From NCBI GenBank assembly GCA_027592035.1, contig JAQCIK010000046.1, positions 1 to 7,603 on the forward strand: a stretch of DNA of 7,603 bases. The letters run 5' to 3'. The notes beneath the pieces were generated by a model that saw only the letters and a program-made list of their open reading frames with translations, had not been told where the DNA came from and made no database searches. This document shows, piece by piece, positions 1-7,041 of the stretch. The stretch's first letter is position 1. Every line of letters starts with the position of its first letter. Source of the DNA: Casp-actino8 sp001510455 (GTDB lineage Bacteria; Actinomycetota; Acidimicrobiia; Acidimicrobiales; Ilumatobacteraceae). Both the position numbers and the translations under genes were made by a program.

Positions 1-590
1 CCACCACAGCTCGGACACGGCGAGGAGAACGAGAAGAAACCTTGGTTGTCGTCGATCTGACCACGACCTCCGCACTGTCCGCACGTCTCGACTTTCGAAC
101 CCGGTCGCGCACCGGATCCTGCACACGTCTGACACCGATCGTCACTCGTGAGGTGAACGGTGGTCGTGGCACCGAGTGCGGCGTCGGAGAAGTCGAGCAT
201 CAACTGTGACTCGAGATCGGCGCCGCGGCGCGGTCCGACCCCGGAACTCGCGCCACCTCGGCCCCGCCCACCGGAGAACATTCGAAAGAGATCCTCGAAC
301 GACCCATTGTCGCCCCCGACCGTGAACCGCATGTTGCCCATTCCACCCATCGGGCCCATACGACGGACTTCGTCGTATTCGCGTCGCTTCTCGTTGTCCG
401 ACAAGACGTCGTACGCCGCCGAGATCTCCTTGAAACGTTCCTCGGCAACGGCATCGCCGGGCTTCGCATCGGGGTGGTTCTCTCGCGCCAACTTGCGATA
501 GGCCTTGGTGATGTCCTTGGCCGATGCGTCGGAGGCGACACCGAGAACGGCGTAGTAATCCTTTTCGTACCACTCACGTTGTGCCGTCAC
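1..590 (-). CDS. dnaJ: Chaperone protein DnaJ (N-terminal part; C-terminus beyond window)
   Basis: Type I J-domain co-chaperone that brings unfolded substrates to DnaK and stimulates its ATPase. I read 196 codons from a GTG start at 590. Residues about 10-75 are the J domain, with the essential HPD at 39-41. Residues about 78-115 form a Gly/Met/Phe-rich linker. The zinc-finger region follows with CQTCAGSG (153-160), CGQCGGRG (170-177) and the start of the third motif CPSC (192-195). The fourth motif and the C-terminal substrate domain lie off the left edge. The GTG start is set by a strong AAAGGAGG sequence ending 7 nt before it, and the N-terminus (REWYEKDYYAVLGV) matches actinobacterial DnaJ1. 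It is the third gene of the operon, 49 bp after grpE. Family identity is certain; only completeness is unknown. Confidence 0.97.
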   Translation of the reverse strand, partial: MTAQREWYEKDYYAVLGVASDASAKDITKAYRKLARENHPDAKPGDAVAEERFKEISAAYDVLSDNEKRREYDEVRRMGPMGGMGNMRFTVGGDNGSFEDLFRMFSGGRGRGGASSGVGPRRGADLESQLMLDFSDAALGATTTVHLTSDDRCQTCAGSGARPGSKVETCGQCGGRGQIDDNQGFFSFSSPCPSCG

Positions 591-597
591 GGTTCAC

Positions 598-605
598 CCT
601 CCTTT
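598..605 (-). promoter_or_regulatory. dnaJ ribosome binding site (AAAGGAGG)
   Basis: A near-perfect anti-16S match read on the minus strand, 7 nt before the GTG at 590-588. It decides the start of dnaJ, which has no ATG nearby. It is clearly stronger than the signals of the other genes here, so dnaJ probably does not depend on coupling to grpE. Confidence 0.85.
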
Positions 606-639
606 CGCAACAGAGACATCGTCGTCGTTCCGTCGTGGC

Positions 640-1161
640 TCAGCCCCGCACCTTGACGAGGGCCGGACGCAGAACCTTGCCCTTCCAGACGTAACCCGAT
701 CGCATCACGTCGACGACGACGGCATTGCCCTCACCGTCTCCGTCACCGTCTTCACGCATCACTGCTTCGGCGAGATTCGGATCGAAGGTCGTTCCGGCGA
801 TGTTCATCCCTTCGAGCCCGACCTTCTTCAACTCACCGAGGAGGAGGTTGAAGAGTGGTTCGATCTCGGCCGGATGAGTCACGAACGCTGCTTCACACGC
901 ATCGAGCACCGGCAACAACGCCTCGGCCAGACGACCAGTGGCTCGTTCGACCTCGTCGGACGTCTGAGCAGTGACTCGCTTGCGGTAGTTCTCGAAGTCG
1001 GCCTGCAGTCGCTGCGCGATGTCGCGAAACGAATTGCGCTCGGCCAACAATGTTTCGATGTCGTGCTCGACGACTTCGGCCGCCTCGGCGACCTCGTCCG
1101 TCGTGTCGACTACGTGCGACTCGGGCGTACCCTCGTCGCTTTCGACCATGTCGGCATCCAT
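640..1161 (-). CDS. grpE: Nucleotide exchange factor GrpE
   Basis: GrpE releases ADP from DnaK and so resets the chaperone cycle. The 173-residue protein has an acidic, probably disordered N-terminus (residues 1-35) and a long helical dimerisation region (about 36-95) containing the conserved LQADFENYRKR (52-62) and LLPVLDACEAA (82-92). The C-terminal beta domain (about 118-173) contains FDPNLAEAV (126-134) and GYVWKGKVLRPALVKV (156-171). Length and motif order are normal for actinobacterial GrpE. The start at 1161 lies 8 nt after the dnaK stop and has no recognisable Shine-Dalgarno sequence, so translation is probably coupled to dnaK. A second ATG at codon 5 (1149) is possible but no better supported. 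The DGDGDGEGN stretch at 138-146 is an acidic loop in the beta domain. Confidence 0.96.
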   Translation of the reverse strand: MDADMVESDEGTPESHVVDTTDEVAEAAEVVEHDIETLLAERNSFRDIAQRLQADFENYRKRVTAQTSDEVERATGRLAEALLPVLDACEAAFVTHPAEIEPLFNLLLGELKKVGLEGMNIAGTTFDPNLAEAVMREDGDGDGEGNAVVVDVMRSGYVWKGKVLRPALVKVRG

Positions 1162-1169
1162 CGGTCAGC

Positions 1170-3005
1170 TCACTTGTCGGCGTCGACGATCTCGGCGTCG
1201 ACGATCTCGTCGTCGTTCGCCGAGCCCGCACCCGACGCCGAGGTTCCGGCGGCGTTGTCGTCACGAGCCGCTGACTCGTAGAGCTTCTGACTGAACGCCT
1301 GACTGGCCGACATGAGCGCCTCGGTAGCCGCTTTGATGCTGGCGGAGTCGTTGCCCTCGAGAGCCTTCTTCAGGTCGGCCAGAGGTGCCTCCACCGCCGC
1401 CTTCTCGTCGGCCGACACCTTGTCACCCTGTTCACGAAGGATCTTTTCGGTCTGGTACACGAGGGAGTCGGCGTTGTTGCGAACCTCGGCATCTTCGCGA
1501 CGCTGACGATCGTCTTCGGCGTGAGCTTCGGCGTCTTTCACCATGCGATCGATGTCGTCCTTCGACAAGGTCGACTGACCGCTGATGGTCATCGACTGCT
1601 CCTTGGACGTCGCACGATCCTTGGCGCTCACGTGCACGATGCCGTTGGCATCGATGTCGAAGGTGACCTCGATCTGCGGAACACCGCGAGGTGCGGGCGG
1701 CAGATCGACGAGCTGGAACTTGCCGAGCGTCTTGTTGTACATCGCCATCTCGCGCTCGCCCTGGAGAACGTGAATCTCGACCGACGGCTGCATGTCTTCG
1801 GCAGTGGTGAACACTTCGGTGCGCTTGGTGGGAATGGTGGTGTTGCGCTCGATGAGCTTGGTCATCACACCACCCTTGGTCTCGATACCGAGTGACAAGG
1901 GTGTGACGTCGAGGAGCAACACGTCCTTCACGTCACCCTTCAGCACACCAGCCTGGATCGCAGCACCGACGGCCACGACTTCATCGGGGTTGACCGTCTT
2001 GTTCGGCTCCTTCCCGGTGAGGCCCTGAACCAGATCCTGCACGGCCGGCATACGCGTCGACCCACCCACCATGATCACGTGATTGATCTGACCCTTGGTG
2101 AGGCCGGCGTCCTTGATCGCCTGCTCGAACGGGATACGACAGCGCTCGATCAGATCGGCGGTCATCTCCTGGAACTTCGCACGCGACAACGACTCGTCGA
2201 GGTGAAGGGGGCCGTCGGGAGTCGCAGTGATGAACGGCAGGTTGATCTGCGTCTGCTGAACCTGGCTCAGTTCGATCTTGGCTTTCTCGGCGGCTTCCTT
2301 CAGTCGCTGCGTGGCCATACGGTCGACCGACAGGTCGACGCCGTGCGCCGACTTGAACTGCGACACGAGCCAGTCGATCACGCGCTGATCCCAGTCGTCA
2401 CCGCCGAGGCTGGTGTCGCCGTGCGTGCTCTTCACTTCGAAGACACCGTCTCCGATCTCGAGAACCGAGACGTCGAAGGTTCCGCCACCAAGGTCGAACA
2501 CGAGAACGGTCTCGTCCTCACTGCCCTTGTCAAGTCCGTAGGCAAGGGCCGCCGCCGTCGGCTCGTTGATGATGCGGAGCACTTCGAGACCAGCGATCTG
2601 CCCGGCCTCCTTGGTAGCGGTTCGCTGCGCATCGTCGAAGTACGCGGGAACCGTGATGACCGCCTGGGTGACGGTGTCACCGAGATAGGCCTCGGCGTCA
2701 CGCTTCAACTTCATGAGCGTTCGAGCGCTGATCTCTTGCGGCGTGTACTTCTTGCCGTCGATGTCGTCACTCGTCCAGTTTGTGCCGACGTGACGCTTCA
2801 CCGAGCGGAAAGTGCGATCGGGGTTGGTGATCGCCTGACGCTTGGCCACCTCACCCACGAGAACCTCGCCGGCCTTCGAGAAGGCGACGACCGACGGCGT
2901 GGTCCGGGCGCCTTCGGAGTTGGGAACGACCACGGGTTCGCCGGCCTCCAGGACCGAGACGACCGAGTTGGTGGTTCCGAGATCGATTCCGACTGCCTTG
3001 GCCAT
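1170..3005 (-). CDS. dnaK: Chaperone protein DnaK (Hsp70)
   Basis: Cytoplasmic ATP-dependent Hsp70 chaperone, complete at 611 residues. The ATPase domain (1 to about 360) shows phosphate loop 1 GIDLGTTNS (6-14), catalytic Lys70, the connect motif INEPTAAALAYG (146-157), phosphate loop 2 FDLGGGTFDVS (170-180) with Thr176, and the adenosine motif VGGSTRMPAVQ (313-323). The hydrophobic linker DVLLLDVTPLSLG (361-373) joins it to the beta-sandwich substrate domain (to about 475) and the helical lid (about 480-580). The tail is Ala/Gly/Ser-rich and ends in tandem EIVDA units, as in many actinobacterial DnaKs. The region after residue 71 is short, lacking the insertion found in Gram-negative DnaKs. 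The ATG at 3005 has AAAGAGG 8 nt upstream. It is first in the operon and probably HspR-controlled through the HAIR site at 3183-3203. Confidence 0.99.
   Translation of the reverse strand: MAKAVGIDLGTTNSVVSVLEAGEPVVVPNSEGARTTPSVVAFSKAGEVLVGEVAKRQAITNPDRTFRSVKRHVGTNWTSDDIDGKKYTPQEISARTLMKLKRDAEAYLGDTVTQAVITVPAYFDDAQRTATKEAGQIAGLEVLRIINEPTAAALAYGLDKGSEDETVLVFDLGGGTFDVSVLEIGDGVFEVKSTHGDTSLGGDDWDQRVIDWLVSQFKSAHGVDLSVDRMATQRLKEAAEKAKIELSQVQQTQINLPFITATPDGPLHLDESLSRAKFQEMTADLIERCRIPFEQAIKDAGLTKGQINHVIMVGGSTRMPAVQDLVQGLTGKEPNKTVNPDEVVAVGAAIQAGVLKGDVKDVLLLDVTPLSLGIETKGGVMTKLIERNTTIPTKRTEVFTTAEDMQPSVEIHVLQGEREMAMYNKTLGKFQLVDLPPAPRGVPQIEVTFDIDANGIVHVSAKDRATSKEQSMTISGQSTLSKDDIDRMVKDAEAHAEDDRQRREDAEVRNNADSLVYQTEKILREQGDKVSADEKAAVEAPLADLKKALEGNDSASIKAATEALMSASQAFSQKLYESAARDDNAAGTSASGAGSANDDEIVDAEIVDADK
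1178..1207. repeat. Tandem 15-bp repeat encoding EIVDA-EIVDA in the DnaK tail
   Basis: Two identical 15-bp units (1178-1192 and 1193-1207) encode repeated EIVDA residues at the DnaK C-terminus. Related EIVDAEVVD-type tails are common in this family. The identity at DNA level suggests a recent in-frame duplication or slippage. Confidence 0.8.
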
Positions 3006-3013
3006 GGTGGCTA

Positions 3014-3020
3014 CCTCTTT
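3014..3020 (-). promoter_or_regulatory. dnaK ribosome binding site (AAAGAGG)
   Basis: Read on the minus strand, AAAGAGG ends 8 nt before the ATG at 3005. Its three A residues (3018-3020) are also the last bases of the first 31-bp repeat, so the hairpin repeats directly abut the ribosome landing site. Confidence 0.75.
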
Positions 3021-3079
3021 CGTGTGAGCCGGGGGCGAACCCGGCGGGTTTCGTGTGAGCCGGGGGTGAACCCGGCGGG
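3018..3079. repeat. Two tandem 31-bp repeats, each with a hairpin, in the dnaK leader
   Basis: Units 3018-3048 and 3049-3079 are identical except at one base (C at 3036, T at 3067). Each contains a perfect 6-bp inverted repeat, GCCGGG and CCCGGC, around a 6-nt loop (stems 3028-3033/3040-3045 and 3059-3064/3071-3076). If dnaK is transcribed from further upstream, these make two consecutive GC-rich hairpins in the mRNA leader just before the ribosome binding site. The single difference falls in the loop and leaves both stems intact. The function is unknown. A duplicated operator or a translation or mRNA-stability element would both fit. Confidence 0.85.
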
Positions 3080-3088
3080 AAGACTGGT

Positions 3089-3129
3089 CCGACGCAGGTT
3101 TCTCGGGGGGAATTCGAAACCTGCGTCGG
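3089..3129. repeat. Perfect 14-bp inverted repeat with 13-nt spacer upstream of dnaK
   Basis: The arms CCGACGCAGGTTTC (3089-3102) and GAAACCTGCGTCGG (3116-3129) are exact reverse complements separated by 13 nt. It is neither CIRCE (TTAGCACTC-N9-GAGTGCTAA) nor HAIR. It lacks a T-tract on either side, so it is not a standard terminator. On the minus strand it lies 84 bp upstream of the dnaK start codon. It could be an operator for an unidentified dimeric regulator, or a strong hairpin at the 5' end of the dnaK transcript. Confidence 0.85.
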
Positions 3130-3137
3130 CATGTGTC

Positions 3138-3166
3138 AAGTTAGCCCCCATCCGCCCGAGCCGCAA
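3138..3166 (-). promoter_or_regulatory. Candidate dnaK promoter (TTGCGG-N17-TAACTT)
   Basis: On the minus strand, TTGCGG (3166-3161) and TAACTT (3143-3138) are spaced by 17 nt, and the second fits the TANNNT pattern common in actinobacterial -10 boxes. Initiation would fall near 3131, so the transcript would begin with the 14-bp hairpin and then the two hairpin repeats. A perfect TTGACA at 3139-3134 overlaps it but has no convincing -10 box. Both readings are weak and only position and spacing support this one. Confidence 0.3.
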
Positions 3167-3182
3167 CCTCCTCCCCCACAAA

Positions 3183-3203
3183 CTTGAGTCGGATCAACTC
3201 ATG
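3183..3203. promoter_or_regulatory. HAIR element (HspR operator)
   Basis: CTTGAGT (3183-3189), 7 nt, then ACTCATG (3197-3203). The HAIR consensus is CTTGAGT-N7-ACTCAAG, so 13 of 14 specified bases match and the spacing is exact. HspR, a MerR-type repressor that uses DnaK as co-repressor in Streptomyces, binds this site to silence the dnaK operon. The site lies 177 bp upstream of dnaK and 90 bp upstream of the divergent amidohydrolase. Identification rests on the consensus as I know it. Placement in front of dnaK makes chance unlikely. Confidence 0.85.
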
Positions 3204-3212
3204 TCCTTGTGA

Positions 3213-3259
3213 ATCTGGTGCGGACTCCTGACCGCAGGGGTCGACATCGCGCACCAGAT
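3213..3259. repeat. Nested inverted repeat upstream of the amidohydrolase gene
   Basis: Outer arms ATCTGGTGCG (3213-3222) and CGCACCAGAT (3250-3259) are perfect complements. Inside, GACTCCTG (3223-3230) pairs with CAGGGGTC (3235-3242) over a 4-nt loop with one G-T pair, leaving a 7-nt bulge (3243-3249). As RNA it would be an 18-bp bulged hairpin. As DNA the outer arms could be an operator. It ends 34 bp before the amidohydrolase start. No T-tract follows, so a terminator is unlikely. Confidence 0.65.
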
Positions 3260-3281
3260 CCTCCTCGGACGTGGCGTGCGT

Positions 3282-3287
3282 CAGAAT
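3282..3287 (+). promoter_or_regulatory. Possible -10 box for leaderless amidohydrolase transcript
   Basis: CAGAAT matches four of six bases of TATAAT and lies 6 nt before the ATG at 3294. That is the distance expected if transcription starts at the A of the start codon. No Shine-Dalgarno sequence at usable spacing is present, which agrees with a leaderless mRNA. No good -35 box is visible. Confidence 0.3.
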
Positions 3288-3293
3288 GGTGGG

Positions 3294-5054
<1,761 letters not shown>

Positions 5055-5063
5055 TCGACCCTC

Positions 5064-5118
5064 GGTGTTCTGGGTGAAAAAATCGCCGCCTGGCGGCGAT
5101 TTTTTCACCCAGAACACC
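5064..5118. terminator. Bidirectional intrinsic terminator with 27-bp perfect arms
   Basis: Arms 5064-5090 and 5092-5118 are exact reverse complements around one central T. The core is a GC stem (TCGCCGCC/GGCGGCGA) flanked by six A (5077-5082) and six T (5100-5105), giving a hairpin plus U-tract on both strands. It lies between the amidohydrolase stop (5054) and the exporter stop (5135) and would end both transcripts. The stem extends about 13 bp beyond the A and T tracts on each side, longer than most intrinsic terminators. Confidence 0.92.
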
Positions 5119-5134
5119 AGGTTGACGAAACCGA

Positions 5135-7006
5135 TCAGGACGGTTCGGTGGCCCACAGGGACGAGCTGCCCGCTCGCACCTGTCGCGCGTAGACGCCACC
5201 CGCCGCCAGTAGTTCGTCGTGTGATCCGATTTCGACGATTCGACCCTCGTCGATGACCACGATGCGATCGGCATCGCGGATCGTCGAGAGTCGGTGGGCG
5301 ATGACGACAGCGGTGCGCCCGCGCATGGCCTCGTCGAGCGCGGCCTGAACCAGAGCCTCGTTCTCGTTGTCGAGATGACTCGTCGCCTCGTCGAGAATCA
5401 TCACGGCCGGATCCTTCAACAAGAGACGGGCGATCGCCAGTCTTTGTTTCTCACCACCCGACAATCGGTATCCGCGCTCTCCGACCACGGTCCGCAGTCC
5501 GTCCGGGAGAGCGTCGATCGTGTCGAGAATTCGCGCTCGCTCGCACGCGAGTCGCAGCTCGTCGACCGTCGACCCGGGACGCGCGTACGACAGATTCGCC
5601 TCGATGCTCTCGTGGAACAGATGGGGATCCTGCGACACCACACCGATCGATCGTCGAAGAGAGTCGCCACGGAGGTCACGCACGTCTCGTCCGTCGATCC
5701 GTACGGTTCCCGATGTTGCGTCGTACAAACGAGGAATCAACGACACGAGAGTCGACTTTCCGGCTCCGGAGGCACCGATGATCGCTACGGTCTCACCCGG
5801 CTCCACCACCAGATCGACGTCGTGGAGGACGTCGACGTCGGGATCGCCGGTCGCCGCGCCCGGCGCCTCGAGTGATGCGACCGACACCTCGGCGGCTTTC
5901 GGATAACGGAACGAAACGTGCTCGAACTCGATCCGGCCACGAGCATCGACCAGATCGACCGCCCCGGGCCGGTCTTCGATCGCCACTGGCGCGTCGAGAA
6001 CCTCGAACACACGATCGAAGCTGACGAACGACGTCAGTAGATCGACTCGTGCATTGGTCAGACCGGTGAGTGGTTGATACACCCGCGCGACGAGAGTGGC
6101 GAGGGCGACCAAGGTGCCCGAAGTGATGTCGCCGGAGACCACGAGTTGGGCTCCGATTCCGTACACCGCCACGGCACCGAGTGCTCCGACCAGACCGAGA
6201 GCCACGAAGAAAACCCGTCCGTACATCGCCGAACGTATTCCGGTGTCGCGTACACCGGCGGCCTTCTCGGAGAATCCACCGACCTCGTCGTCGTGTCGTC
6301 CGAACAACTTCACGAGCAAGGCACCGGCCACGTTGAACCGCTCCGTCATCTGAGTGTTCATCTGCGCGTTCAGACCCATCTGCTCGCGAGCGATCTCCTG
6401 AAGCTTGCGACCGACCCGTTTGGCTGGAACGATGAAGATCGGAAGAACGACGAGCGACAGAACGGTGAGTCGCCACTCCAGAGCGATCATCGCTGCGAGA
6501 GTGGTGGTGAGCACCACGACGTTGCTGACCGCACTGCCAAGTGTCGACGTGACGGCGGACTGAGCACCGATCACGTCGTTGTTGAGACGGCTGATCAACG
6601 ACCCGGTCTGCGTACGAGTGAAGAAGGCGACGGGCATTCTTTGCACCTTGTCGAACAACGCCACTCGCATGTCGTAGATGAGGCCTTCACCGATACGGGC
6701 CGAGAACCATCGTTGGACGATGGCCAACATGGCGTCGGCCAGAGCTGCGATCACGGCGATCAGAGCGAGCCACCAGATCAAAGAACGATCACGGTCGGGG
6801 ATCGCATCGTCGATGATGGCCCGGAACACGAAAGGTGGGACGAGGGCGATCAGCGCCGCCAGAAGAATGGTGGCGAGGAATCCGGCGATGCTCAGTCGGT
6901 ATGGATGAGCGAACGTCCAGACTCGGCGAAAGGATCGTCCACCGAAGCGCTGACCTTCGACCACCGACCGATCGCGGGGAATGAGTGCGTGGGGGTTCGT
7001 GTGCAC
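5135..7006 (-). CDS. ABC exporter, fused transmembrane and ATPase domains (MsbA/multidrug type)
   Basis: A half-transporter of 623 residues expected to dimerise in the cytoplasmic membrane and export a lipid, drug or peptide. The substrate cannot be read from sequence. The membrane domain has about six segments (near 39-62, 76-97, 155-175, 179-195, 265-289, 295-312). The ATPase domain (about 358-605) shows A-loop Tyr368, Walker A GASGAGKST (411-419), Q-loop Gln459, signature LSGGE (515-519), Walker B VMILDE (535-540) with Glu540, D-loop SHLD (543-546), and His571. All catalytic residues are present. About 20 Ala/Glu/Asp-rich residues (371-392) lie between the A-loop strand and VLHDVDLVVEPGE. 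I recall a similar insert in other actinobacterial exporters. The start is taken as GTG 7006. It has no ribosome site, but a TAGCCT box lies 7 nt upstream. The gene converges on the amidohydrolase and diverges from the lipoprotein. Confidence 0.93.
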   Translation of the reverse strand: MHTNPHALIPRDRSVVEGQRFGGRSFRRVWTFAHPYRLSIAGFLATILLAALIALVPPFVFRAIIDDAIPDRDRSLIWWLALIAVIAALADAMLAIVQRWFSARIGEGLIYDMRVALFDKVQRMPVAFFTRTQTGSLISRLNNDVIGAQSAVTSTLGSAVSNVVVLTTTLAAMIALEWRLTVLSLVVLPIFIVPAKRVGRKLQEIAREQMGLNAQMNTQMTERFNVAGALLVKLFGRHDDEVGGFSEKAAGVRDTGIRSAMYGRVFFVALGLVGALGAVAVYGIGAQLVVSGDITSGTLVALATLVARVYQPLTGLTNARVDLLTSFVSFDRVFEVLDAPVAIEDRPGAVDLVDARGRIEFEHVSFRYPKAAEVSVASLEAPGAATGDPDVDVLHDVDLVVEPGETVAIIGASGAGKSTLVSLIPRLYDATSGTVRIDGRDVRDLRGDSLRRSIGVVSQDPHLFHESIEANLSYARPGSTVDELRLACERARILDTIDALPDGLRTVVGERGYRLSGGEKQRLAIARLLLKDPAVMILDEATSHLDNENEALVQAALDEAMRGRTAVVIAHRLSTIRDADRIVVIDEGRIVEIGSHDELLAAGGVYARQVRAGSSSLWATEPS

Positions 7007-7041
7007 GCAATCGAGGCTACTTTCACCTACTCTGCGAATCG
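7007..7041. promoter_or_regulatory. Compact divergent promoter region between exporter and lipoprotein genes
   Basis: Only 35 bp separate the two start codons. On the minus strand TAGCCT (7019-7014) lies 7 nt before the exporter GTG. On the plus strand TACTCT (7028-7033) lies 8 nt before the lipoprotein ATG. Both fit TANNNT at the distance expected for leaderless transcripts, and neither gene has a Shine-Dalgarno sequence. The -35 regions would have to lie inside the opposite promoter or gene. Positions and pattern are seen; leaderless initiation is inferred. Confidence 0.4.

Noticed and set aside
3028..3045. tRNA T-arm-like sequence (GGGTTCGCCCCC on the minus strand) in the 31-bp repeats
   Set aside because: The loop size does not fit a 7-nt T-loop with a 5-bp stem, and no acceptor, anticodon arm or CCA-adjacent pairing is found around either copy.
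3018..3079. CRISPR array
   Set aside because: Only two units, directly adjacent with no spacers, and no cas genes nearby.
3134..3139. Perfect TTGACA -35 box on the minus strand as the dnaK promoter
   Set aside because: No TANNNT or TATAAT-like hexamer lies 16-19 nt downstream; the sequence there is CGAATT inside the 14-bp inverted repeat. Kept only as an alternative.
2079..3212. 377-codon open frame on the plus strand opposite dnaK
   Set aside because: Antisense shadow of dnaK. Such frames opposite Hsp70 genes are a known artefact, often misnamed NAD-specific glutamate dehydrogenase. DnaK on the other strand has every family motif.
3006..3293. CIRCE element (HrcA operator)
   Set aside because: Looked for TTAGCACTC-N9-GAGTGCTAA near dnaK. 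Not present; only the HAIR site is found.
3276..3293. Upstream GTG start for the amidohydrolase
   Set aside because: It adds MRQNGG with no ribosome site and no family similarity; MSEHDLVIRNAWVVDGTG from ATG 3294 is the usual N-terminus.
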